From Rhizobium johnstonii 3841 (GTDB taxonomy: Bacteria > Pseudomonadota > Alphaproteobacteria > Rhizobiales > Rhizobiaceae), in assembly GCF_000009265.1 (NCBI RefSeq), contig NC_008380.1:2175501-2239500 (forward strand): a stretch of DNA of 64,000 nucleotides, given 5' to 3'. Position numbers and translations under genes: made by a program. The notes beneath the pieces were generated by a model. That model saw only the letters and a program-made list of their open reading frames with translations. It was not told the DNA's origin and ran no database searches. Shown here one piece after another: positions 29,391 to 37,706 of this stretch. Position 1 is the stretch's first letter; each line of letters begins with the position of its first letter.

Positions 29391-31271
29391 TCAGGCGCGC
29401 TCCATCACATAACTTCCCGGCGCTTCCTCGATCGCGTTCAACGCATCGCCGCCGGGTTTGCGTGCCGGCACGCGTCTGCCGTCATGCGTCTCGATCCAGG
29501 CCTGCCAATGTGGCCACCATGATCCTGGCGTCTCGGTCGCCTGCTCGAGCCAGGTCTCGTAGTCCCCCTTGGCGGGGCCGCCCGTCCAGTATTGATATTT
29601 CTTCCTGTCGGGCGGGTTGACGACGCCGGCGATATGTCCGGAGCCGGTCACGACGAATTCCACCTTGCCGCCGAAGAACTGGCTGCCGAAGAAGACGGAC
29701 TTGGCGGGTGCGATGTGATCCTCGCGGGTGGCGAGATTATAGATCGGGATCTTTACGTCCTTCAGCGACACGGACTTGCCGTCGAGGATCATCTCGTTCT
29801 GCGTCAGTGCATTCTTGAGATAGCAATTGCGCAGGTAGAAGGCATGGTTTGCCGCTGCCATGCGGGTCGAATCGGCGTTCCAGAACAACAGGTCGAAGGG
29901 CAGGGGATCCTGGCCCTTGAGGTAGTTGTTGACGAAATAAGGCCAGATCAGCTCGGAGGCGCGCAACATGTTGAAGGCCATCGACATCTTCGTGCCGTCC
30001 AGATAGCCGGCCGCCTGCATATGCTCTTCAAGCGATTCAAGCTGCTCCTCGTCGACGAAGACCTTGAGGTCGCCGGCATGGGTGAAGTCGACCTGGGTGG
30101 TGAAGAGTGTCGCGGTTTTGATGCGCTTGTTCTTCTCCTTGGCATGTAGCGCCAGTGTCGCGGCAAGCAGCGTGCCGCCGACGCAGTAGCCGACGGTGTT
30201 GACGTCCTTCTCGCCGGTCGCCTTCTCGATTGTATCAAGCGCGAAATCGATGCCCTCGCGGGCATAGGCCGCCCAGTCCTTGTCGGCGTGGCGCGCATCC
30301 GGGTTGACCCAGGAAATGACGAAGACCGTCTGACCCTGGTCGACGCACCATTTGATGAAGGATTTTTGCGGATTGAGGTCGAGAATATAGAACTTGTTGA
30401 TCCAGGGCGGGCAGATCAACAGCGGCCGCTTCAGCACCGTTTCGGTCGATGCCTCGTACTGGATGATCTGGCAAATGTCGTTCTGGGCGATCACCTTGCC
30501 TGGCGTCAGCGCCATGTCACGACCGACGGCGAATTTCGTCATGTCGGTCTGGCGAAGGCGAAGATCGCCATGTCCGGCAGCGATATCCTCGGCCAGCATC
30601 TTCATCCCCCGCACCAGATTGGCGCCGCTGGTCGCGATCGTCTCGCGGTAGAGCTGCGGATTGGTGGCGATGAAGTTGGTCGGCGAAAGCGCTGCCGTGA
30701 TCTGCTTCACGTAGAAGCCGGCCTTGTGTTTGGTGTGCTCGTCGAGTCCTTCGGTCTCCGACACCATCTTTTCCACCCAGTCGGTCGTGACGAAATAGAC
30801 TTGGCGGAGAAAATCGAAGAACGGATTCTTCTGCCAGTCCTCGTCCGAAAAGCGCTTGTCCTTGCGGGTGTCCGGCTCGGGTGGCGTGGGATCGCCCTGC
30901 ATGCGCTGCATCGAGCGCATCCAGATGCCGAAGAACGAGGACATCAGTTGCGTCTGTGCCTCGAAGGTGCGGCGCGGATCGGAAATCCAGTATTCGGTGA
31001 CCTTGGAAAGCGTCTTGACCATGTCGGTCATCGGATCGGCGGCGCTTTCGGTGATCTCGCCGCGTTCGCGCGGCGCAAGCCAGGCAGAGGCTGCTTGTCC
31101 GAGATTTTCGAGCGCCCGGGCGAAATTCATCGCCATGGCCTCAGGATCCTTCAATAGATAGGGATCGAGATCGGTCGCGTCGAAGCCGGCCTTGCCGCCA
31201 TTCTCCTGCTTGCTGTCGGTCACCATTTCCTCCGGCGGCAGCACCACTCTTTTTATCCATTCGTTGTACAT
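29391..31271 (-). CDS. phaC: Class I poly(3-hydroxyalkanoate) synthase
   Basis: Polymerises 3-hydroxybutyryl-CoA into PHB storage granules. With start 31271 (MYNEWIKRVV) the product has 626 residues. Open codons continue to 31337, and an internal Met at 31223 is also possible. The lipase-like box GYCVGGTLLA carries nucleophile Cys363. The catalytic Asp lies in TREDHIAPA and the His in GSGHIAGVVNPP. WINKFYILDLNPQKSFIKW and the C-terminal ETPGSWWPHWQAW are characteristic of class I enzymes. No phaE or phasin gene is adjacent. Confidence 0.95.
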   Translation of the reverse strand: MYNEWIKRVVLPPEEMVTDSKQENGGKAGFDATDLDPYLLKDPEAMAMNFARALENLGQAASAWLAPRERGEITESAADPMTDMVKTLSKVTEYWISDPRRTFEAQTQLMSSFFGIWMRSMQRMQGDPTPPEPDTRKDKRFSDEDWQKNPFFDFLRQVYFVTTDWVEKMVSETEGLDEHTKHKAGFYVKQITAALSPTNFIATNPQLYRETIATSGANLVRGMKMLAEDIAAGHGDLRLRQTDMTKFAVGRDMALTPGKVIAQNDICQIIQYEASTETVLKRPLLICPPWINKFYILDLNPQKSFIKWCVDQGQTVFVISWVNPDARHADKDWAAYAREGIDFALDTIEKATGEKDVNTVGYCVGGTLLAATLALHAKEKNKRIKTATLFTTQVDFTHAGDLKVFVDEEQLESLEEHMQAAGYLDGTKMSMAFNMLRASELIWPYFVNNYLKGQDPLPFDLLFWNADSTRMAAANHAFYLRNCYLKNALTQNEMILDGKSVSLKDVKIPIYNLATREDHIAPAKSVFFGSQFFGGKVEFVVTGSGHIAGVVNPPDRKKYQYWTGGPAKGDYETWLEQATETPGSWWPHWQAWIETHDGRRVPARKPGGDALNAIEEAPGSYVMERA

Positions 31272-31376
31272 CGTGATCGAACGAGAAAACAAGTTCCACC
31301 CGCATCGGCTCATGCTATTGCTTTGTGGCTGCGACAAATTTAACAGTCGAAGCAGTCAAAACTGGATTTTTGAGGC

Positions 31377-31790
31377 ATGACGAAGAACGGCATTCGGCAC
31401 ATCGCAACCTTCAACCGCACCGCACTGATCTGCGCCGCGGCGGCGATGGCCCTTGCCGGATGCAATCTGACGGCGGAACAAAAAGCTGCAGCCGCCGCCA
31501 AGCGAGCGGCGCCGACCGCCGTCGTCATGCCGGCCACCAAGGGCGAGGCGGCCGAGGGCGGCCTTGCAAAATACCAGGACGGCTATCCGAATTTCGGCGC
31601 GCCGCTGACCGCCGCCAATGTCCAGATGAGCGACGAGCAGGCGGCCGAACTGCAGCATCAGCTGACGGCACTTGCCGCCCGGCGCAAGGCAGGCGCGCTT
31701 TCGGAAGCCGAATATCAGGCCAAGGTCGCCGAAATGCGGCGTCTCGCCGCCGAACACGGCACTGATACGCTGTCTGAAATCTCCAAATAG
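31377..31790 (+). CDS. Small lipoprotein
   Basis: The 137-residue product has a lipoprotein signal (TALICAAAAMALAGC), with lipobox LAGC placing the lipidated Cys near residue 29. The mature part is Ala/Glu-rich with a predicted helix at the C terminus (RRKAGALSEAEYQAKVAEMR), a SHOCT-like short pattern. It is divergent from phaC, sharing the 105-base interval. Function unknown. Confidence 0.78.
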   Translation: MTKNGIRHIATFNRTALICAAAAMALAGCNLTAEQKAAAAAKRAAPTAVVMPATKGEAAEGGLAKYQDGYPNFGAPLTAANVQMSDEQAAELQHQLTALAARRKAGALSEAEYQAKVAEMRRLAAEHGTDTLSEISK

Positions 31791-32011
31791 ACCTTGCCTT
31801 TCAGGCAATTTGGACGCAAAGCCTTCGGCAAGGATCGGAAGATACGATTTTCCCGATAAAGCGCGTTTCGCGGCCTTTCCGTCAAAGATTCGCCGCGTCG
31901 CTTGGGTCTGATGAATACGGCGTTGCGATTCTGAAGTTCGTGTCGCAGCCGCCGGGAGACGGAACGAACTTCGACTGCGGCCCGAAATGCCGCCTTTCCA
32001 TGGGGAATGAG

Positions 32012-33229
32012 ATGGAAGAGTTTCACAAAGTCCGGCGTTTGCCGCCTTATGTTTTCGAACAGGTCAACCGTTTGAAGGCAAGCGCGCGAGCGGGCGGCGC
32101 CGATATCATCGATCTCGGCATGGGAAACCCCGACCTTCCCACTCCTCAGTCGATCGTCGACAAGCTGTGCGAGGTCGTGCAGGATCCGCGCACGCACCGT
32201 TATTCCTCTTCCAAAGGTATTCCGGGCCTGCGCCGCGCCCAGGCCGCCTATTATGCCCGCCGTTTCGGCGTCAAGCTCAACCCGGATACCCAGGTGGTCG
32301 CCACCTTGGGCTCCAAAGAAGGCTTCGCCAACATGGCGCAGGCAATCACCGCGCCCGGCGACGTGATCCTCTGCCCGAACCCCACCTATCCGATCCACGC
32401 CTTCGGCTTTCTGATGGCGGGCGGCGTGATCCGTTCCATGTCGGTGGAGCCGGATGCGAGCTTCTTCGAACCGCTCGAACGTGCCGTCCGGCATTCGATC
32501 CCGAAGCCCTTGGCGCTGATCCTCAACTATCCCTCGAACCCGACGGCTTTTGTCGCGACGCTCGATTTCTACAAGGACGTCATCGCCTTTGCGAAAAAGC
32601 ACGACATCATCGTGCTCTCCGACCTTGCCTATTCGGAAATCTACTTCGACGGCGCCCCGCCGCCGTCGGTTCTCGAAGTGCCGGGCGCGATGGACGTGAC
32701 CGTCGAGTTCACCTCGATGTCGAAAACCTTCTCCATGCCGGGCTGGCGCATGGGCTTTGCCGTCGGCAACGAGCGACTGATCGCGGCGCTCACCCGCGTC
32801 AAGTCCTATCTCGACTACGGCGCCTTCACGCCGATCCAGGTGGCGGCGACGCATGCGCTGAACGGCGACGGTTCCGACATTGCGGAAGTCCGCAACGTCT
32901 ATAAACGCCGTCGCGACGTCATGGTCGAAAGCTTCGGCAAGGCCGGGTTCGACGTGCCGCCGCCGGCTGCGACGATGTTCGCCTGGGCGAAGATCCCGGA
33001 AAAGTTCCGTGATCTCGGTTCGCTGGAATTCTCCAAGCTGCTGGTCGAGAAGGCCGACGTCGCCGTTGCCCCGGGCATCGGCTTCGGCGAAATGGGCGAC
33101 GACTACGTCCGTCTGGCACTTGTCGAGAACGAACACCGCATCCGCCAGGCTGCGCGCAACATCAAAAAGTTCATGTCGACGGCGGACGAGACGATGCACA
33201 ACGTCATCTCGCTCAACGCCCACCGTTAA
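32012..33229 (+). CDS. alaC: PLP-dependent aminotransferase, AlaC type
   Basis: The 405-residue form starts at ATG 32012 (MEEFHKVRRLPPYVFE), after GGGGAA. Key elements are LGMGNPDLPTP, CPNPTYPIHAFGF, NYPSNPTA, SDLAYSEIYFDG and the PLP lysine in SMSKTFSMPGWRMGF. These match the glutamate-pyruvate aminotransferase AlaC and related enzymes annotated as aspartate or LL-diaminopimelate aminotransferase. It lies directly upstream of hom, separated by a structured 66-base interval. An amino acid biosynthesis role is likely. Confidence 0.9.
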   Translation: MEEFHKVRRLPPYVFEQVNRLKASARAGGADIIDLGMGNPDLPTPQSIVDKLCEVVQDPRTHRYSSSKGIPGLRRAQAAYYARRFGVKLNPDTQVVATLGSKEGFANMAQAITAPGDVILCPNPTYPIHAFGFLMAGGVIRSMSVEPDASFFEPLERAVRHSIPKPLALILNYPSNPTAFVATLDFYKDVIAFAKKHDIIVLSDLAYSEIYFDGAPPPSVLEVPGAMDVTVEFTSMSKTFSMPGWRMGFAVGNERLIAALTRVKSYLDYGAFTPIQVAATHALNGDGSDIAEVRNVYKRRRDVMVESFGKAGFDVPPPAATMFAWAKIPEKFRDLGSLEFSKLLVEKADVAVAPGIGFGEMGDDYVRLALVENEHRIRQAARNIKKFMSTADETMHNVISLNAHR

Positions 33230-33241
33230 TTCCAACCTTGA

Positions 33242-33280
33242 AGACAGCCGCAGATCTGCGGCTGTCTCTCACGAGAGACA
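33242..33280 (+). promoter_or_regulatory. Two overlapping hairpins between alaC and hom
   Basis: A perfect 26-base palindrome (33242-33267, centre AGATCT) overlaps by five bases a second stem-loop (TGTCTCT at 33263-33269 with AGAGACA at 33274-33280, loop CACG). They cannot form together. The second ends a few bases before the hom ribosome-binding site (AGGA). There is no T run, so it is not a simple terminator. Confidence 0.6.
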
Positions 33281-33295
33281 TTTCAGGATCGATCC

Positions 33296-34621
33296 ATGGC
33301 AGATGCCCTCAAAATCGGCATTGCGGGCTTGGGCACCGTTGGCGCCTCGCTTGTCCGCATCATTCAGCAGAAAAGCAACGAGCTTGCCGTTACCTGCGGG
33401 CGTCCGATCACCATCACGGCCGTTTCGGCACGTGACAAGGCGAGGGACCGCGGCATCGATCTTTCCACTGTTACCTGGTTCGACCGGCCGGAAGACCTTG
33501 CCGAAAAAGGCGATATCGACGTCTTCGTCGAGTTGATGGGCGGCGCCGAAGGGGCTGCCAACGTCTCCGTGCGCACGGCGCTCCAGCGTGGTCTCCATGT
33601 GGTGACAGCCAACAAGGCGCTGCTTGCCTATCACGGCGTCGAGCTTGCGACGATTGCCGAGGAGAAGGGTTCGTTGCTGAACTTCGAGGCAGCAGTCGCC
33701 GGCGGCATCCCGGTCATCAAGGCGCTACGCGAATCGCTGACGGGCAATTCCGTCTCGCGCATCTATGGCATCATGAACGGCACCTGCAATTACATCCTGA
33801 CCAAGATGGAGAAGGAGGGGCTTTCCTTCGCCGAATGCCTCAAGGAAGCGCAGCGGCTGGGCTATGCCGAGGCCGATCCGGCCTTCGATATCGAGGGCAA
33901 CGACACGGCCCACAAGCTTTCCATCCTCACGACCCTCGCCTTCGGCAATCAGATCGCCGCCGACGACATCTATCTCGAAGGCATCACCAACATCTCGATC
34001 GAGGATATCCACGCCGCTGCCGAGCTCGGTTATCGCATCAAGCTCTTGGGCGTTGCCCAGCGCACCGATACCGGCATCGAACAGCGCGTCCACCCCACAA
34101 TGGTGCCGGTCGATTCGGTCATCGCCCAGGTCGACGGCGTCACCAATGCGGTGGCGATCGAATCCGACGTGCTCGGCGAACTGCTGATGGTCGGCCCGGG
34201 CGCTGGCGGCAACGCCACGGCCTCGTCGGTGCTTGGCGATATCGCCGATATCGCCAAGAGCCAGCCGGGCGCCCAGCGCGTGCCGGTGCTCGGCCATCCC
34301 GCAGCGACGCTGGAGCCCTACCGCAAGGCGCAGATGCAGAGCCACGAGGGCGGCTATTTCATCCGCCTGACCGTGCTCGACCGCACCGGCGTCTTTGCCA
34401 GCGTCGCAACCCGCATGGCCGAAAACAACATATCGCTGGAATCGATCGTCCAGCGCTCCAAACAGCATCTGGCGCCATCGCACCACCAGACGATCATCCT
34501 CGTCACCCACGCGACGACGGAAGAATCGGTGCGCAAGGCGGTCGCCTCGATCAAGTCGGAAGGTTATCTCTTCGGTGAGCCGCAGGTCATTCGCATCGAG
34601 CGGCCCAAGGAAGAAGGCTGA
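33296..34621 (+). CDS. hom: Homoserine dehydrogenase with ACT domain
   Basis: Reduces aspartate semialdehyde to homoserine on the way to Thr and Met. The 441-residue product has the NAD(P)-binding motif GIAGLGTVGASLV, VTANKALLAYHG, the catalytic region GIMNGTCNYILTKM and EADPAFDIEGNDTAHK. The C-terminal ACT domain (RLTVLDRTGVFASVATRMAE) is the usual site of threonine feedback. A terminator follows 29 bases downstream. Confidence 0.97.
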   Translation: MADALKIGIAGLGTVGASLVRIIQQKSNELAVTCGRPITITAVSARDKARDRGIDLSTVTWFDRPEDLAEKGDIDVFVELMGGAEGAANVSVRTALQRGLHVVTANKALLAYHGVELATIAEEKGSLLNFEAAVAGGIPVIKALRESLTGNSVSRIYGIMNGTCNYILTKMEKEGLSFAECLKEAQRLGYAEADPAFDIEGNDTAHKLSILTTLAFGNQIAADDIYLEGITNISIEDIHAAAELGYRIKLLGVAQRTDTGIEQRVHPTMVPVDSVIAQVDGVTNAVAIESDVLGELLMVGPGAGGNATASSVLGDIADIAKSQPGAQRVPVLGHPAATLEPYRKAQMQSHEGGYFIRLTVLDRTGVFASVATRMAENNISLESIVQRSKQHLAPSHHQTIILVTHATTEESVRKAVASIKSEGYLFGEPQVIRIERPKEEG

Positions 34622-34650
34622 ACCTTTTTCCCTTGCCGGAGGACGTTGAG

Positions 34651-34677
34651 CCGCCCTGTCTCTGCAGGGCGGTTTTT
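34651..34677 (+). terminator. Intrinsic terminator after hom
   Basis: CCGCCCTG (34651-34658) pairs perfectly with CAGGGCGG (34665-34672) around a six-base loop and is followed by TTTTT. Confidence 0.9.
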
Positions 34678-34780
34678 CTGCTTTTCGTTCAACCCTCCGT
34701 TACAGAAGTCTATATTAACAGATACCGAAATATTGATATAACTAAACCATAGATGGTGAGTCGTCTGCGTGGAGAATTTC

Positions 34781-35026
34781 ATGAGCAAGGACAGCCACGC
34801 CGGGAAGGGGTATGGCTGCCCGAGCGAGGTGCCGCCGGACCATACTGATATGCTTGAGGAAATCCTCAAGCCGGCCTACCGTGAAATTCGTCAAGAGGTC
34901 TCTGATGAGGCTGATGACGAGGAAAACACGGAAGGCCGTAACTGGGCCATTCTGCTGACGCTGTTTTCGTTCGTGCTGGTGCAGTTCGCCGGCATCGCCA
35001 TGATCATCTGGGCGGTGTTTTGGTAA
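34781..35026 (+). CDS. Small tail-anchored-like membrane protein, 81 residues
   Basis: ATG 34781 (MSKDSHAGKG) is preferred over GTG 34769. The N-terminal half is acidic and soluble (DMLEEILKPAYREIRQEVSD, DEADDEEN). The C terminus is one membrane helix (WAILLTLFSFVLVQFAGIAM) with almost no tail beyond it. I do not recognise the family. It stands between hom and recJ. Confidence 0.65.
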   Translation: MSKDSHAGKGYGCPSEVPPDHTDMLEEILKPAYREIRQEVSDEADDEENTEGRNWAILLTLFSFVLVQFAGIAMIIWAVFW

Positions 35027-35106
35027 AAATGCGTGTCTGCAAATCCACCGCTATGTTATCTCCGCTGCTCCTGTAGAAAGAGCAGATGAAGTCAGCGGAG
35101 TATGGC

Positions 35107-36909
35107 ATGGCAGATCTCGTCGATCCGATACAGCGCGCGTTTCTCGGCGTGGAGAAATCCGCGCTCGACAATCGCTGGGTCGCGCGGCTCGACCAGGCCG
35201 GGCAGAACCGTGCGCTGGCCATGTCGCAAATCCACGGACTGCCGGATCTGATCGCCCGGGTGCTCGCCGGGCGCGGCGTGACGGTAGACGAGGCGATCGA
35301 ATTCCTCGACCCGACGATCCGCAGCCTGATGCCCGATCCCCATAAGCTGACAGACTGCGAAAAGGCCGCGACCCGCCTCCTGCGCGCGATCGAGCGCGGC
35401 GAGAGCGTCGCTATCTTCGGCGACTACGACGTCGACGGCGCAGCCTCCTCGGCCCTGATGTTCCGCTTTCTCAGCCATTTCGGCGTCAGGGCGACCATCT
35501 ATATCCCCGACCGAGTCTTCGAAGGTTACGGCCCCAATCCGGCGGCGATCAATCAGTTGGTCGACAATGGCGCTCAGCTGATCGTCACCGTCGATTGCGG
35601 CTCCACCAGCCACGAGGCGCTGGCCGCCGCTGCCGCGCGCAATATCGATGTCGTCGTCATCGATCACCACCAGGTGACACATGAGCTGCCGCCCTGCCAT
35701 GCGCTGGTCAACCCGAACCGTGAGGACGATCTCTCGGGGCAGGGGCATCTTTGCGCGGCCGGCGTCGTCTTCATGGTGCTGGTCGCGACGCTCCGGCTGC
35801 TGCGCGCGGCCGGTAACAAGCGCATCCTGGCGATCGACCTGCTGCAATGGCTGGATATCGTGGCTCTTGCGACGGTCTGCGATGTGGTGCCGCTGAAGGG
35901 CCTCAACCGCGCCTATGTGGTGAAGGGGCTGGTCGCTGCCCGCCACCAGAGCAATGCCGGGCTTGCCGCACTATTGCGCAAGGCGGGGCTCGCGGGTCCC
36001 GTGACGCCTTATCATTTCGGCTTCCTGATCGGCCCGCGCATCAATGCCGGCGGGCGGATCGGCGACGCGGCACTCGGAAGCCGGCTGCTGACGCTTGATG
36101 ACGCCGGAGAGGCTGATGTGATCGCGCAGCGCCTTGACGAGCTCAATCGCGAACGCCAGGCGATGGAGGCGATCATGCTGCAGGAGGCCGAAGCCGAGGC
36201 GCTTGCCGAATATGGCGACGGCGAGGGCGCCTCCGTCATCGTCACCGCCCATGAGAAATGGCATCCCGGCATCGTCGGGCTGATCGCGGCGCGGCTGAAG
36301 GAGAAGTTCAAACGGCCTGCCTTCGCGATCGCCTTCGATCCCTCCGGCCGGGGCACCGGCTCGGGCCGCTCCATCAACGGCTTCGACATGGGCAGAATGG
36401 TGCGGGCTGCTGTCGACGAGGGACTGCTCGTCAAGGGCGGCGGTCACGCCATGGCCGCGGGGCTGACGGTCGAGCGCGCCAATCTCGGCAGGCTGAGAAC
36501 CTTCTTCACGGAGAAAGCCGAGAGGACGGTGGCCGGCCTCGTCGCCAACGAGACGCTGAAGATCGATGGTGCGATCGGCGCAAGCGGGGCCACCCTCGAA
36601 CTCATCGACCGCCTGGAGGCCGCCGGCCCCTATGGCTCTGGCCACGCACAGCCGCTCTTTGCCGTGCCGGCGCATCGTTTGCGCGACGCCCGCCTGGTCG
36701 GTGAGAAACATGTGAAGGTGACGCTGGAGGCCATGGACGGATCGCGACTCGACGGCATCGCCTTCCGCGCCGCCGACACGCCGCTTGGCAATCTTCTCAT
36801 CAATTCACGCGGCGCCAGCCTGCATGTCGCCGGTTCGCTCGGTGCCGACCACTACCAGGGTGCACGCCGCATCCAGCTCCGCGTCTGCGATGCTGCGCCG
36901 GCGAAATAG
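35107..36909 (+). CDS. recJ: Single-stranded-DNA-specific exonuclease RecJ
   Basis: 5'-3' ssDNA exonuclease of recombination and mismatch repair. With start 35107 (MADLVDPIQR) it has 600 residues; ATG 35086 is an alternative. DHH-family motifs are present in order: FGDYDVDGAASSALM, TVDCGSTSHEAL, VIDHHQVTHELP, DIVALATVCDVVPL and INAGGRIGDA. The DHHA1-type region reads SGRGTGSGRSI and GGGHAMAAGL. The C-terminal OB-like part is complete. Confidence 0.97.
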   Translation: MADLVDPIQRAFLGVEKSALDNRWVARLDQAGQNRALAMSQIHGLPDLIARVLAGRGVTVDEAIEFLDPTIRSLMPDPHKLTDCEKAATRLLRAIERGESVAIFGDYDVDGAASSALMFRFLSHFGVRATIYIPDRVFEGYGPNPAAINQLVDNGAQLIVTVDCGSTSHEALAAAAARNIDVVVIDHHQVTHELPPCHALVNPNREDDLSGQGHLCAAGVVFMVLVATLRLLRAAGNKRILAIDLLQWLDIVALATVCDVVPLKGLNRAYVVKGLVAARHQSNAGLAALLRKAGLAGPVTPYHFGFLIGPRINAGGRIGDAALGSRLLTLDDAGEADVIAQRLDELNRERQAMEAIMLQEAEAEALAEYGDGEGASVIVTAHEKWHPGIVGLIAARLKEKFKRPAFAIAFDPSGRGTGSGRSINGFDMGRMVRAAVDEGLLVKGGGHAMAAGLTVERANLGRLRTFFTEKAERTVAGLVANETLKIDGAIGASGATLELIDRLEAAGPYGSGHAQPLFAVPAHRLRDARLVGEKHVKVTLEAMDGSRLDGIAFRAADTPLGNLLINSRGASLHVAGSLGADHYQGARRIQLRVCDAAPAK

Positions 36910-36957
36910 AGCAGTCGCGCAAGAGCGCTGACGATGGGAAGTGCCAAGGGGAGAAAG

Positions 36958-37032
36958 TGGTACGCCCTAGGGGAGTCGAACCCCTCTTCCCAGAATGAAA
37001 ATCTGGTGTCCTAACCGATAGACGAAGGGCGC
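36958..37032 (-). tRNA. tRNA-Glu (anticodon UUC), copy 1
   Basis: A 75-base cloverleaf with 5' GCGCCCT, D-loop TCTATCGGTTAGGA, anticodon stem CCAGA/TCTGG around loop TTTTCAT (anticodon TTC), T-arm AGGGGTTCGACTCCCCT and encoded CCA. It is identical in its body to copy 3, and its 5' flank is repeated there too. Confidence 0.97.
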
Positions 37033-37050
37033 TTCCTTCGTGGTGGCGCC

Positions 37051-37079
37051 CTTATAGTCAGCACCTTCGAAGGCCGCAA
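37051..37079 (-). promoter_or_regulatory. Promoter of tRNA-Glu copy 1
   Basis: On the minus strand TTGCGG (37074-37079) and TATAAG (37051-37056) are 17 bases apart, followed by a GC-rich discriminator before the tRNA. The same arrangement precedes the two other tRNA-Glu genes, which supports the call. Confidence 0.7.
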
Positions 37080-37285
37080 GCGCCAAGGCACGAAAAAATC
37101 ATCGTTTTCGCCGATTTTTTTGCTGCTGTGGAAAATCGCGGCGTTGGTTACGGCGGAGTGGAGAAAAATCGAGCCGGTGGGCTAGGATGGGCCGCGTTGC
37201 GCGAACCCGAAGGGTTCTCCTCAAGGGGACTCATAGGGCCGGCCAAGGTCGATCGAAACGGATGACGATGGCCTATCATCAACAG

Positions 37286-37360
37286 TGGTACGCCCTAGGG
37301 GAGTCGAACCCCTCTTTACAGAATGAGAATCTGTCGTCCTAACCGATAGACGAAGGGCGC
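37286..37360 (-). tRNA. tRNA-Glu (anticodon CUC), copy 2
   Basis: Same acceptor, D and T arms as the neighbouring tRNA-Glu genes. The anticodon stem is ACAGA/TCTGT with loop TTCTCAT, giving anticodon CTC, which reads GAG. CCA is encoded. A weak A/T-rich hairpin on this strand at about 37094-37122 could be its terminator. Confidence 0.97.
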
Positions 37361-37373
37361 AGGCAGCCTCGTT

Positions 37374-37402
37374 AAAATAGGAGCGCACGCCGGCTTCTGC
37401 AA
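37374..37402 (-). promoter_or_regulatory. Promoter of tRNA-Glu copy 2
   Basis: On the minus strand TTGCAG (37397-37402) and TATTTT (37374-37379) are separated by 17 bases, matching the promoter geometry of the other two tRNA-Glu genes. Confidence 0.6.
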
Positions 37403-37434
37403 GCGGAAGTGATGGCTTCTTTATGGAGAGAAAG

Positions 37435-37509
37435 TGGTACGCCCTAGGGGAGTCGAACCCCTCTTCCCAGAATGAAAATCTGGTGTCCTAACCGATAGAC
37501 GAAGGGCGC
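37435..37509 (-). tRNA. tRNA-Glu (anticodon UUC), copy 3
   Basis: Body identical to copy 1 (anticodon TTC). About 28 bases of 5' flank (cttccttcgtggtggcgccc and the -10) and the 3' flank (GAGAAAGTGG) also match copy 1, showing a recent duplication or gene conversion. Confidence 0.97.
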
Positions 37510-37527
37510 TTCCTTCGTGGTGGCGCC

Positions 37528-37556
37528 CTTATAGTCAGGCGTTTTGAATCCCGCAA
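37528..37556 (-). promoter_or_regulatory. Promoter of tRNA-Glu copy 3
   Basis: On the minus strand TTGCGG (37551-37556) and TATAAG (37528-37533) are 17 bases apart. Both hexamers are identical to those of copy 1, while the spacer differs. Confidence 0.7.
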
Positions 37557-37706
37557 GCGGAATTGCGGTTTTCTTTCAAAAAAATGACAGGAAATCCGAG
37601 TGCGTTCGGGAAGCCGATTATTGAAGCTGAATCAATAAGCTGCCGGTTGTTGCTTTAACGAGACGAGGCGGCGCTGCCCTAACGTAATGTGGAAATCGCG
37701 CGGCCG

